Assembly (NCBI GenBank): GCA_963817785.1
Contig: CAWFPL010000002.1
Coordinates: 434,001-498,000 of the forward strand
Direction: 5' to 3'
Length of the DNA: 64,000 bases
Origin: JAKALD01 sp963817785
Lineage (GTDB): Bacteria > Pseudomonadota > Gammaproteobacteria > Burkholderiales > SG8-39
Positions 52,312 through 59,884 of the stretch are shown here, piece by piece. The notes under the pieces were generated by a model. It did not search any database and was not told the origin of the DNA. It saw nothing but the letters and a program-made list of their open reading frames with translations. Made by a program: the position numbers and the translations under genes. Each line of letters starts with the position of its first letter. The stretch's first letter is position 1.

Positions 52312-53058
52312 ATGAAAAAGCTGCTCATCGCACTGCTGCTCGCACCGCTTGCCGGCGTGCTGATCGCCGGCGCGGCGTTCGCCGCGGAGGAGGGCTATCC
52401 GCTCGATCACGCGCCGATCGATCCGAGCGACCTGGTGAGCCTGCAGGCGGGCGCCCGGACGTTCGTGAACTACTGCCTCAGCTGCCACAGCGCGCATTTC
52501 ATGCGCTACAACCGGCTGGAGGACCTCAGGCTTACGCCGCAGGAGATCGAGGACAACCTCATGTTCGCCTCCGACAAGATCGGCAGCACCATGACGGTGG
52601 CGATGTCTCCTGAGGACGGCAAGAAGTGGTTCGCGGTCCCGCCGCCCGACCTGTCGGTGATCGCGCGCGCGCGCGGCGCGGACTGGCTGTACACCTACCT
52701 GCGTACCTTCTACCGCGACCCGAAGTCCGCCACCGGATGGAACAACGCCGTGTTCCCGCACGTCGGCATGCCGCACGTGCTCTGGACGCTGCAGGGCGAG
52801 CGCGCGCTGGAGACCAAGACCGTCAAGCAGGAGGGGGACAGCAAGGTCGAGTACCAGTGGAAGCAGCTCACCCCGGGCGCGCTCACCGGTCCTCAGTACG
52901 ACGCCACGGTCCGCGACCTGGTCAACTATTTGGTCTACATGAGCGAACCGGCGGGGCTGGTGCGCAGGCGCATCGGCGTGGTGGTGCTGTTCGTGCTGGG
53001 TATTCTGTTCGTGCTCACCTACCTGCTCAAGCGGGAGTACTGGAAAGACGTAAAGTAA
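52312..53058 (+). CDS. petC: ubiquinol-cytochrome c reductase, cytochrome c1
   Basis: About 248 residues. Signal peptide KKLLIALLLAPLAGVLIAGA, heme motif CLSCH (55-59), a Met ligand in the TVAMSPEDGKKW region (axial position likely), and a C-terminal membrane anchor VVVLFVLGILFVLTYLLKRE. The third subunit of the bc1 complex. Confidence 0.95.
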   Translation: MKKLLIALLLAPLAGVLIAGAAFAAEEGYPLDHAPIDPSDLVSLQAGARTFVNYCLSCHSAHFMRYNRLEDLRLTPQEIEDNLMFASDKIGSTMTVAMSPEDGKKWFAVPPPDLSVIARARGADWLYTYLRTFYRDPKSATGWNNAVFPHVGMPHVLWTLQGERALETKTVKQEGDSKVEYQWKQLTPGALTGPQYDATVRDLVNYLVYMSEPAGLVRRRIGVVVLFVLGILFVLTYLLKREYWKDVK

Positions 53059-53062
53059 GAAC

Positions 53063-53149
53063 AACGCTGCATTGCGGCGCACACAAGAACTACGATGCGT
53101 TGCGGCGCAGAAAAAGCCTGCGCTGCAACGCGAGACTTTTGGGAAAGGC
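53063..53149 (+). repeat. REP-like palindrome, copy C
   Basis: Arms GCGTTGCGGCGCAG (53097-53110) and CTGCGCTGCAACGC (53118-53131) pair at 13 of 14 positions. A partial second unit, CTGCATTGCGGCGC, precedes it. It begins right after the petC stop and ends in ACTTTTGGGAAAGGC. It shares both arm sequence and flanks with the copies at 36541 and 16758. Confidence 0.72.
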
Positions 53150-53220
53150 CCCGGGGGGGGCAAAAGTGCACGGCCAGACGGCGCCGCCGCCCGGCCATTT
53201 TCTCTGTTAGGTAACGCGCC

Positions 53221-53820
53221 ATGATGCAACTATATTCGGGGACCACCTGCCCCTTCAGCCACCGCTGCCGGTTCGTGCTCTACGAGAAGGGCATGGATTT
53301 CCAGGTGATCGACGTCGACCTGTACAACAAGCCGGAAGACATCGCGGTGATGAACCCGTACAACCGGCTGCCGGTGCTGGTCGAGCGCGACCTCGTGCTC
53401 TACGAGTCGAACATCATCAACGAGTACATAGACGAGCGCTTCCCGCACCCGCAGCTGATGCCGGCCGATCCCGTGATGCGCGCGCGCGCGCGCCTGATGC
53501 TGTTCAACATGGAAGTAGAGTTGTTCTCGCAGATCGAGGCGCTCGAGTCGGGCAAGGACAAGCAGATCGAGCGCGCCAGGCAGCAGGTCGCCGACAGGCT
53601 GGTGGAGCTGGCGCCGATCTTCGCCAAGACCAAGCACATGCTGGGCGACGACTTCACCATGCTCGACGTTGCGATCGCACCGCTGCTGTGGCGGCTCGAC
53701 CACTACGGCATCCGGCTGGGCAAGCCCGCCGCGCCGCTGATGAAATACGCCGAGCGCATCTTCTCGCGGCCCGCTTTTATCGAGGCGCTGACGCCGTCCG
53801 AGAAGGTGATGCGCAAGTGA
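53221..53820 (+). CDS. sspA: stringent starvation protein A
   Basis: 199 residues with a glutathione-transferase fold. MQLYSGTTCPFSHRCRFVLY and DVDLYNKPEDIAVMNPYNRL are typical of SspA. SspA binds RNA polymerase and alters stress and stationary-phase transcription. It is followed by sspB, as usual. Confidence 0.93.
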   Translation: MMQLYSGTTCPFSHRCRFVLYEKGMDFQVIDVDLYNKPEDIAVMNPYNRLPVLVERDLVLYESNIINEYIDERFPHPQLMPADPVMRARARLMLFNMEVELFSQIEALESGKDKQIERARQQVADRLVELAPIFAKTKHMLGDDFTMLDVAIAPLLWRLDHYGIRLGKPAAPLMKYAERIFSRPAFIEALTPSEKVMRK

Positions 53821-53854
53821 CCCTCCCGCTCCGTCGCCGGGAGCGGAAGCGGGT

Positions 53855-54301
53855 ATGACGGTGGAGCCGACTGAGATCCCGACCAAGCCGTACCTGCTGC
53901 GCGCGCTGTACGAGTGGTGCGCGGACAACGGCTACACACCCCACCTGGCGGTGAAGGTGGATGCGCGCAGCCAGGTGCCGTCGGAGTACGTGCGCAACGG
54001 CGAGATCACCCTCAACATTTCGCCCGGCGCCGTGCACAAGCTGCAGATGGGCAACGAGCTGATCGAGTTCTCGGCGCGCTTCGGCGGCGTGGCGCGCCAG
54101 ATCTCGGTGCCGGTGGCGAACGTGTTCGCGCTCTACGCGCGCGAGACCGGCCACGGCATGACCTTCGAGATCGACCCGGAGAAGCCGCCGCTTCAGGCGC
54201 AGGCCGAGAGCGAGCCTTCGGTCGAGGCGCTGCCCGCGCCGCCGAAGTCGCCCGAGCCGCCCAAACCGGGTGGCCGCCCGCCCCTGCGCCGGATCAAATA
54301 G
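53855..54301 (+). CDS. sspB: ClpXP adaptor SspB
   Basis: 148 residues. The folded domain (KPYLLRALYEWCADNGYTPH, NISPGAVHKLQMGNELIEFS) binds ssrA-tagged proteins; the flexible Pro-rich linker ends in GGRPPLRRIK, the ClpX-binding tail. It delivers stalled-ribosome products to ClpXP. Confidence 0.95.
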   Translation: MTVEPTEIPTKPYLLRALYEWCADNGYTPHLAVKVDARSQVPSEYVRNGEITLNISPGAVHKLQMGNELIEFSARFGGVARQISVPVANVFALYARETGHGMTFEIDPEKPPLQAQAESEPSVEALPAPPKSPEPPKPGGRPPLRRIK

Positions 54302-54330
54302 GCGTGTCGCGCGCCGGCGACGGCGCCTTC

Positions 54331-54336
54331 TATAAT
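54331..54336 (+). promoter_or_regulatory. -10 element of the tRNA-Thr promoter
   Basis: A perfect TATAAT 10 bases before the mature tRNA 5' end. No good -35 hexamer is visible in the GC-rich stretch upstream. Confidence 0.55.
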
Positions 54337-54345
54337 CCCTCGCGT

Positions 54346-54421
54346 GCCGGCTTAGCTCAGCTGGTAGAGCAGCGGTTTTGTAAACCGAAGGTCGCGGGTT
54401 CGATTCCTGCAGCCGGCACCA
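54346..54421 (+). tRNA. tRNA-Thr (anticodon UGU)
   Basis: A 76-base cloverleaf with encoded CCA. The acceptor stem GCCGGCT pairs with AGCCGGC. The anticodon loop TTTGTAA gives UGU (Thr). The T arm has GGTTCGATTCC. The anticodon stem has a G-A mismatch at its base. A phage-like element begins immediately downstream, so its 3' end is the likely integration site. Confidence 0.93.
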
Positions 54422-54832
54422 ATAATCAAGTAGTTACAAATGTGTCTGCCGCGGCGCACAATATGGCGCGTCGGCGGCGCGTCGCGGGATGGGCGGTGGC
54501 GGGCGCGGCAGGGGTAGGCAGGGGTGGAGCGGGTACCGCGTCCGGCGCCATAGGTTGCAGCTCGCGCGGCCATCCGAAAATTTCATGCCGGGCTCCGCGG
54601 GGCAAGCGCCCGAGTCGCCGCAGGGCACGCTTGGTGTTGCACAGAGCGTGCTCGATTCGCGCTCTGGGCTAGATTGGGCGCGATGGGGCTGCGAGGGGCA
54701 GCGGTGCGCAGGGGCGAGCCCTGCGGAGGCGCCTAGGCATCGCGCGCCGTGTTCTATTCAATGACGATGCTCTCGCATCTTGCGCGAGTCGTCACGGCGG
54801 CGTCCCGTCGTGGTTCCAGAAGGAAACGACCT
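54422..54832 (+). other. non-coding region at the left edge of the phage-like element
   Basis: No ORF with start and ribosome site is seen. It holds GGCGCGTCGGC followed by GGCGCGTCGC (54465-54485), which recurs with one difference at 59275-59295. If the tRNA 3' end is an attachment core, attL lies at the left edge, and attR lies outside the window. Confidence 0.4.
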
Positions 54833-55183
54833 ATGAAAGTTAATCACAATCCCTACAAGCTCAAAGTCGGGAAGCACACCTACGACCTCACATGCGCCGA
54901 GCTGGTGACGCAGAAAGTGGATCAGTTCAACGCCACGTTCTATACGGAATATTTCAGGAGCGAGCTGGGATTTGATTGTGTCAGCTCGGCGCGGCTTGAG
55001 AGTTGTCTTTACCGCATACAGGATGGGGAATTCTTACTGCATGAGCAGCTCACGGAACGACTCGATAACGGCAAGACGCGCGTAACCGAGCGTGCGAACA
55101 AGCTGCCCACAGCGCGCGCGGTCGCGTTCGTCACTGCCAGGGAGCGGGTTGGCTTTCGCGACATTCGTGAATTGACCTCTTAA
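54833..55183 (+). CDS. hypothetical protein of the phage-like element
   Basis: About 116 residues from the ATG at 54833 (AAGGA 8 bases upstream; upstream in-frame ATGs lack ribosome sites). It reads KVNHNPYKLKVGKHTYDLTC and is mixed alpha/beta without a signal peptide or membrane helix. Followed by a strong terminator, so it is a single-gene unit. I do not recognise the family. Its codon use is less GC-rich at third positions than the housekeeping genes. Confidence 0.6.
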   Translation: MKVNHNPYKLKVGKHTYDLTCAELVTQKVDQFNATFYTEYFRSELGFDCVSSARLESCLYRIQDGEFLLHEQLTERLDNGKTRVTERANKLPTARAVAFVTARERVGFRDIRELTS

Positions 55184-55198
55184 AAACTCGCACTGCAT

Positions 55199-55233
55199 CG
55201 GCCCCGTCGCTTCTCTCGCGGCGGGGCCGTTTT
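55199..55233 (+). terminator. intrinsic terminator
   Basis: CGGCCCCGTCGC and GCGGCGGGGCCG form a 12-bp stem (one G-T pair) with a 7-base loop, followed by TTTT. It isolates the 54833 gene from the downstream operon. From 55234 to 55483 I see no gene. Confidence 0.82.
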
Positions 55234-55483
55234 CTGCTCGCGCAAAACGAGCAGCGATGGCCGAGAGTTTCGAGTCACTTTCGACAACAAAACACGCTTG
55301 CCTTTCGCCCGATTTACAGGCGAGAATACCTACCGCGCGCAGTCGAACGTCTGAGCAAAAGTCGCTCACTCCGGCTGTGTAGAATTGGTCAACGGGCTTC
55401 CGTCGCAACGAGTTCGCCCAGGCTGGGTCGATTGCGAGTGGCGTGACACGCCAGCGCATCGGCCGTTCTACACAGGACACGCC

Positions 55484-55831
55484 ATGCGCGACTCGAAATT
55501 CCAACCCTCCCCTGAGGCCGTTCTGGCCTCATCGCTCGTCGGGCGACACACCATCACGCTCGACGAAGCGGTGCACATCACCGGCTTGACGAAAACGTTC
55601 CTGAAGGAAGCGGCCGGCGCCGGCTTTCTGCGGACCTCGAAGCCCGGCAAGCGCATCTTGGTCTACACCGCCTCGCTGATCGAGCTGATCAAGAAGGCCG
55701 AGACCAAGAAACTGCGCGTGCGCGACGTCTACGAACGGCGCAACGCGCTACAGCTCGCTGCTGCCGAGCAGGCCGAACGCGCCGCCAAGAAGCCGCGCGC
55801 CGCGCCCGCCACCTCGACCGCACGAGGCTAA
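55484..55831 (+). CDS. putative helix-turn-helix DNA-binding protein
   Basis: About 115 residues from the ATG at 55484 (AGGA upstream). TITLDEAVHITGLTKTFLKE looks like a winged-helix or excisionase-type HTH, followed by KRILVYTASLIELIKKAETK, and a basic Ala/Arg-rich tail. It is first in the phage-like operon; a regulator or excisionase role is plausible, not proven. Confidence 0.55.
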   Translation: MRDSKFQPSPEAVLASSLVGRHTITLDEAVHITGLTKTFLKEAAGAGFLRTSKPGKRILVYTASLIELIKKAETKKLRVRDVYERRNALQLAAAEQAERAAKKPRAAPATSTARG

Positions 55832-55833
55832 TC

Positions 55834-56151
55834 ATGGCTCGCCATGGTGGTACGCCCTCGGGCGAGGGCGGGACGGTGCTCGACGCCGTGCTCGACGCGC
55901 TCGCCGAGCGCATCGCCGAGAAGCTCGACGCGCGACATCCGGTGCAGTCGGCGGCGCCCGCACCTGCACAGCTACCTGCGGCAGAGTGGCTTACCTGTGC
56001 ACAGGCCGCCGCGCGCCTCGGCGTCAAACCGAAAACGCTCGAACAATGGCGATCAGAAGGCTGCGGCCCGAAATGGTCGCGCCTCGGCAAGCGCTCGGTC
56101 CGTTACAGCGTGCAAGACGTCGACGCATTCGCGCGCCGGGGGCGGCCATGA
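55834..56151 (+). CDS. AlpA/excisionase-like HTH protein
   Basis: 105 residues. An N-terminal coil (AVLDALAERIAEKLDAR) and a MerR-type HTH: WLTCAQAAARLGVKPKTLEQ then KRSVRYSVQDVDAFARRG, the layout of helix-turn-helix 17 or AlpA-type excisionases. Such proteins regulate excision or early genes. The start is two bases after the previous stop. Confidence 0.7.
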   Translation: MARHGGTPSGEGGTVLDAVLDALAERIAEKLDARHPVQSAAPAPAQLPAAEWLTCAQAAARLGVKPKTLEQWRSEGCGPKWSRLGKRSVRYSVQDVDAFARRGRP

Positions 56152-56591
56152 GTGCGGACGTGATTTGGCTGCGGCCGCCGCCCCTAGACGTGAAAGCGCC
56201 ACCGGTGGACGGGACCGGTGGCGCGGGTGAGGCAAAACAAAGCAAACGCGCTCAACTTTTCTCTCCCCGGGCGACGCCCGGCAAGCCTAATTGCGCAAAC
56301 GGTCGGCGCGCCATCCACTACCAGCCCGGCGATGAGTTCCTAATCACCCGAGCGCTCATGGAGGTGCTGCCCGAGATCCCTGGTCTCGTCCCAGGCGCGT
56401 TCGGCTTGGAGCTTGGCGGGCGCCGGCTGCGCGCCCGCGAGCTGCGGAAGCTGTTGAGCGGCTGGGTCGCAATTCTGCGTCGTGATGAGCGTAACGGCGG
56501 GTGGCGCGAGGTTGCCGCGCCGGGCAGCTCGATCGGTGTGGTGCTGCGCGGACCGTGGCCAGCGCTGCGGGCGCAAGGGAGAGCATCATGA
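56148..56591 (+). CDS. hypothetical phage-like protein
   Basis: About 147 residues. The start overlaps the previous stop (ATGA), and the end overlaps the primase start in the same way. Contains GLELGGRRLRARELRKLLSG, then a C-terminal GGWREVAAPGSSIGVVLRGP. Basic, no membrane segments. Function unknown; position suggests a replication accessory or regulator. Confidence 0.55.
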   Translation: MSADVIWLRPPPLDVKAPPVDGTGGAGEAKQSKRAQLFSPRATPGKPNCANGRRAIHYQPGDEFLITRALMEVLPEIPGLVPGAFGLELGGRRLRARELRKLLSGWVAILRRDERNGGWREVAAPGSSIGVVLRGPWPALRAQGRAS

Positions 56592-58843
56592 GCGCCGCCG
56601 GCAAGCCCACCGTCGCGTCGCCTCAATTCGAGAACATCCCTCAAGAGCTGCGCCGGTTAAAGCAATGGCTGCTGTGGCGCTACGTGCCGAAAAAGGGCAA
56701 GCCGGGAGAATTCGACAAGGTTCCCTTTTATGCGCACGGCGCTCCACGCGAAGGTGCGCAGGGCTCGCCCGAGGATCGGGCAGCGCTCGCAACGTTCGAG
56801 GACGTGCGCGCTGAGTTCGAGCGCGGCGGCCACGACGGCGTCGGGCTCGCCATGCTCAAGGAAGCAAAGCTGGTCGGGCTCGATCTGGACGATGTCATCG
56901 ATTCCGTAGGCGACGACGCTCCGATTCTGAATGAGGTGCTGACGGCTTGCGATTCGTACTCTGAAACGAGCCCGAGCGGCCACGGAGTGCGGGTGTTTTA
57001 TTTCGGCGAGATGCGCGACGACAAGAACGCGCACCGCGCGGGCGGCGGCATCGAGGTGTTCTGCTCCAAGGGCTACCTCACCGTCACCGGCGCTCGGATC
57101 AACGGCTCCGCAATCGTGCCCCTGCCTTCCGAACTGAAGGTGAAGTTCGAGGCGTGGTTGACCGACAAGCCCAAGCGCAAGAAATCGCAGGCCAGCCGTG
57201 CAGGCAGGAAGTTGACCCTGGAGCAGGTCGCACAAGCGCTCGACCATGTCGATGCGGACGATCGCGAGATCTGGCTCAAGGTCTGCCTTATCCTCGGGCG
57301 CGATTTCAACGTGAGCGATGAGGCTTGGGAGCTGTGCGAGCGATGGGCCGCCAGGAGTCCGAAATTTGACGAGGACCGCGCCGGCAACCTCAAGCGCATG
57401 CGCGAGATGTTTTACCGCGAAAGCCAGAAGGCGCCGCCGCGCGGAGGCGAGGCGTTGACCCTCGGCACCCTCATTCATTGGGCACAAGAAGGCGAATGGG
57501 TTCTGCCGCAGCAAGACGACGCCGATTACGAGAAGTTCATCGGAGTGCGCCCAGCGAACAAGTTCCTGTACAGGCCCAGCGGCGCGCTTTGGTCAAAGGA
57601 AGCGATTGACGCCACGCTCGCACCGCGACTCATTGGATACAAGGCGAACGGAGATCCTGCATTCCAGCGGGCATCTGATCATCTGATGAAGAACTGCGGC
57701 GTGAACTCGATGACCTATGACCCAGCGCTGCCCGAGATCGTCGAGGACAAGGTCGCCCGTGAGCAGGGCATAGTCGAGGACAAGGGCGCGCGCCTTTACA
57801 ACACTTACGCTCCTCCTCGCATCACGCTCGGCGATATGGGGCGAGCGCAGTCATGGCTCGACCATGTTCACAAGCTCCTGCCGAAAGCAGCCGAAGCCGA
57901 GCACATCGTCCGATGGTGCGCGCACCGAGTGCAGCGGCCGGGGGAGAAGGTGCGTCACGCGATTGTGATCGCAGGCCCGCAAGGCATCGGCAAGGACACG
58001 ATCTTCGAAGCGATTGCGCCGGCAATAGGCGCCTGGAACTGCGACGAGATAAAGCCCAACGATCTGTTCGGGGATTTCAACGAGCACGTCCGCACAGTCC
58101 TGCTGCGCATCAGCGAGGTGGTTGATCTGCACGAAATCAGCCAGTTCAAGTTCAACGAGGCGACCAAGACCCTCATCGCTGGCAACCCCGAGTTCATTCG
58201 GGTCAATCCGAAATACGGCACGCAATATCACGTGCGCAACGTCTGCGGCGTCGTGATGACCACGAACCACGGCACCGGCGGTCTTTACCTACCGGAAGAC
58301 GATCGGCGGCACTACGTGGTGGAGACTGTGGAACTGTGGGGTACGGCTCAAGAACGTGCAGATTACTTCAACAAGCTCTACGCCTGGCTGTTCAGTGAGG
58401 GCGGCTGCGCGCATGTGGCGGCCTACCTGCATTCGGTCGACCTGAACGACTTTGACCCGAACGCGCCGCCGCCGCACACCGAGAGCTGGGAGAAGATCGT
58501 CGCGAGCAGCTTGGGACGGGACGGTTGGCTGATCGATGGTCTAGAGCAGCTCCGCGAAGGAGAGGGTGAGGCGAAGGACTTCCCCAGGATGGTGCGCGCC
58601 GACGTGCTCCGGGAGCTTTGCGTCAAGGGCGACCTTTCGGGCGCGGAATTCAACGCGCGGCTCGCGCTCGCCATGGCCCGGGCCGGCTACGAGCTGCTCC
58701 CCAACATGGCGAGCCGGGACCGTAGGCACAACCTGGAGGACGCCAACAGCAAGCGCGTCCGCTGCGCCGTCTACGTGCGGCGCGGAACGCCTCGGGCCGA
58801 GCTGCCTGGACTGCTTGAACGAATCCGGAGGGGGGCATTCTGA
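56588..58843 (+). CDS. PrimPol-helicase (NrS-1-like primase-polymerase)
   Basis: About 751 residues. The N-terminal domain (IPQELRRLKQWLLWRY) resembles the archaeo-eukaryotic primase fold: metal-binding DxD in VGLDLDD (Asp99, Asp101) and SGH in SPSGHGVRVF (Ser130, His132). A C-terminal superfamily 3 or VapE-like helicase has Walker A GPQGIGKDT (463-471), DEIKPNDLFGDFNEHVRTVL and CGVVMTTNHGTGGLYLPEDD. This layout matches phage polymerases of NrS-1 type that combine primase and DNA synthesis. An iteron cluster lies directly after it. The family call is from motifs only. Confidence 0.78.
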   Translation: MSAAGKPTVASPQFENIPQELRRLKQWLLWRYVPKKGKPGEFDKVPFYAHGAPREGAQGSPEDRAALATFEDVRAEFERGGHDGVGLAMLKEAKLVGLDLDDVIDSVGDDAPILNEVLTACDSYSETSPSGHGVRVFYFGEMRDDKNAHRAGGGIEVFCSKGYLTVTGARINGSAIVPLPSELKVKFEAWLTDKPKRKKSQASRAGRKLTLEQVAQALDHVDADDREIWLKVCLILGRDFNVSDEAWELCERWAARSPKFDEDRAGNLKRMREMFYRESQKAPPRGGEALTLGTLIHWAQEGEWVLPQQDDADYEKFIGVRPANKFLYRPSGALWSKEAIDATLAPRLIGYKANGDPAFQRASDHLMKNCGVNSMTYDPALPEIVEDKVAREQGIVEDKGARLYNTYAPPRITLGDMGRAQSWLDHVHKLLPKAAEAEHIVRWCAHRVQRPGEKVRHAIVIAGPQGIGKDTIFEAIAPAIGAWNCDEIKPNDLFGDFNEHVRTVLLRISEVVDLHEISQFKFNEATKTLIAGNPEFIRVNPKYGTQYHVRNVCGVVMTTNHGTGGLYLPEDDRRHYVVETVELWGTAQERADYFNKLYAWLFSEGGCAHVAAYLHSVDLNDFDPNAPPPHTESWEKIVASSLGRDGWLIDGLEQLREGEGEAKDFPRMVRADVLRELCVKGDLSGAEFNARLALAMARAGYELLPNMASRDRRHNLEDANSKRVRCAVYVRRGTPRAELPGLLERIRRGAF

Positions 58844-58860
58844 TGATCCAGGGGCGCGCT

Positions 58861-59015
58861 GGGACGTGCTGTTTTGGAGGTTCTTGAGGGTTGCTTCGGC
58901 GGCCGAGGCACGTTTTGGGACGCGCTGGGACGCGCACCTACCCCCCTCTTAAGGATTTGTGGTGAGAAGGAGTGCATTTAGGCGAGCGCTTATACAGCGC
59001 GTCCCAGCGCGTCCC
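58861..59015 (+). other. iteron cluster, candidate replication origin
   Basis: Five copies of GGGACGYGCW: 58861, 58917 and 58927 on the plus strand and 58996 and 59006 on the minus strand. The outer four form a perfect 21-bp inverted repeat (58914-58934 and 58998-59018) around a 63-base, more AT-rich centre. The position just after the PrimPol gene in a non-coding stretch of 460 bases (58844-59305) is typical of a phage origin. Nothing else is seen in that stretch. Confidence 0.6.
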
Positions 59016-59305
59016 AAACCCCGCTGGATGAGGTGCCGAGACCCGGCGGCACGCCGCGGCACAACCGTGCGCCAACCGCTGGGCCGTCCACGATGGCGCC
59101 GCTCGCTCCATGCGTCACGCATTCACGCGGCCGATCATCTGCTTCACGTCGTCAAGCTCCTCTCGCCCACGGACCCACGTTTCTCTAGACCGTTGGTCCA
59201 CGCTGACCATTTAACGTTTGCCTAGAGCATAAATAAGGGCGATAGTCAGCTTATGATGATTTGTGCAACGCATCGGCGCGTCGACGGCGCGTCGCCCGCC
59301 CACAA

Positions 59306-59884
59306 ATGCCTCGGCTGACCCGTGCCGAGCTGCGCCGGCGCTACGGTGCGCGCCCAGACGCCGCGGGCAACGCGCGCCCGCGCAAGGTGATGATCGTGCA
59401 TGCGCTGCAAGGCGCCTCGATCCTGCGCGACCCGTTGGACATGCGCACGAAGGTCGGCAAGGCGCACCGCGAACGATGCGCGCTGCTCAGCGCCGATCTA
59501 GGCGGCGATCTCTCTGTCGCGATGGCAACGCTCGTCGATCAAGCCTCGCGGCTGCACTTGCTCACAAAATTCGCGTGGACCGAGATCGGCCGTCGCGGTG
59601 CGTTCAAGAACGGCTGCGCGACGCCAGCGGTGGAGGCATATCTGCGCGCCACAGCGCGAGAGGCGGATGTGCTGCGAATGCTGGGCCTGGAGCGCCGAGC
59701 GAAGCCTGTGCCCGATCTACAGACCTACCTGCGCGCACTAGCCGAGAAGAAGGCTCAGCAAGACTCCTCCAGCGAGCCGGCCGAGGATGCTCAACTCGTC
59801 GAGCCGGCGGAAGCTTCCACCACCTCACCACCAGAGGCCACCACTGATGGCAGCGCACACCCGCAGCCGAGCGCCGCGGCTTAA
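59306..59884 (+). CDS. putative terminase small subunit (P27-like)
   Basis: About 192 residues from the ATG at 59306 (an in-frame start at 59261 is longer). A basic N-terminus (RLTRAELRRRYGARPD) and a helical part ending TPAVEAYLRATAREADVLRM and LGLERRAKPVPDL resemble P27-family small terminases. It overlaps the large-subunit-like gene by 38 bases, the usual TerS-TerL arrangement. Assignment rests on position and this C-terminal pattern. Confidence 0.5.
   Translation: MPRLTRAELRRRYGARPDAAGNARPRKVMIVHALQGASILRDPLDMRTKVGKAHRERCALLSADLGGDLSVAMATLVDQASRLHLLTKFAWTEIGRRGAFKNGCATPAVEAYLRATAREADVLRMLGLERRAKPVPDLQTYLRALAEKKAQQDSSSEPAEDAQLVEPAEASTTSPPEATTDGSAHPQPSAAA

Noticed and set aside
54422..54832. 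Integrase gene beside tRNA-Thr
   Set aside because: No tyrosine or serine recombinase motifs in any frame here or elsewhere in the element as far as visible.
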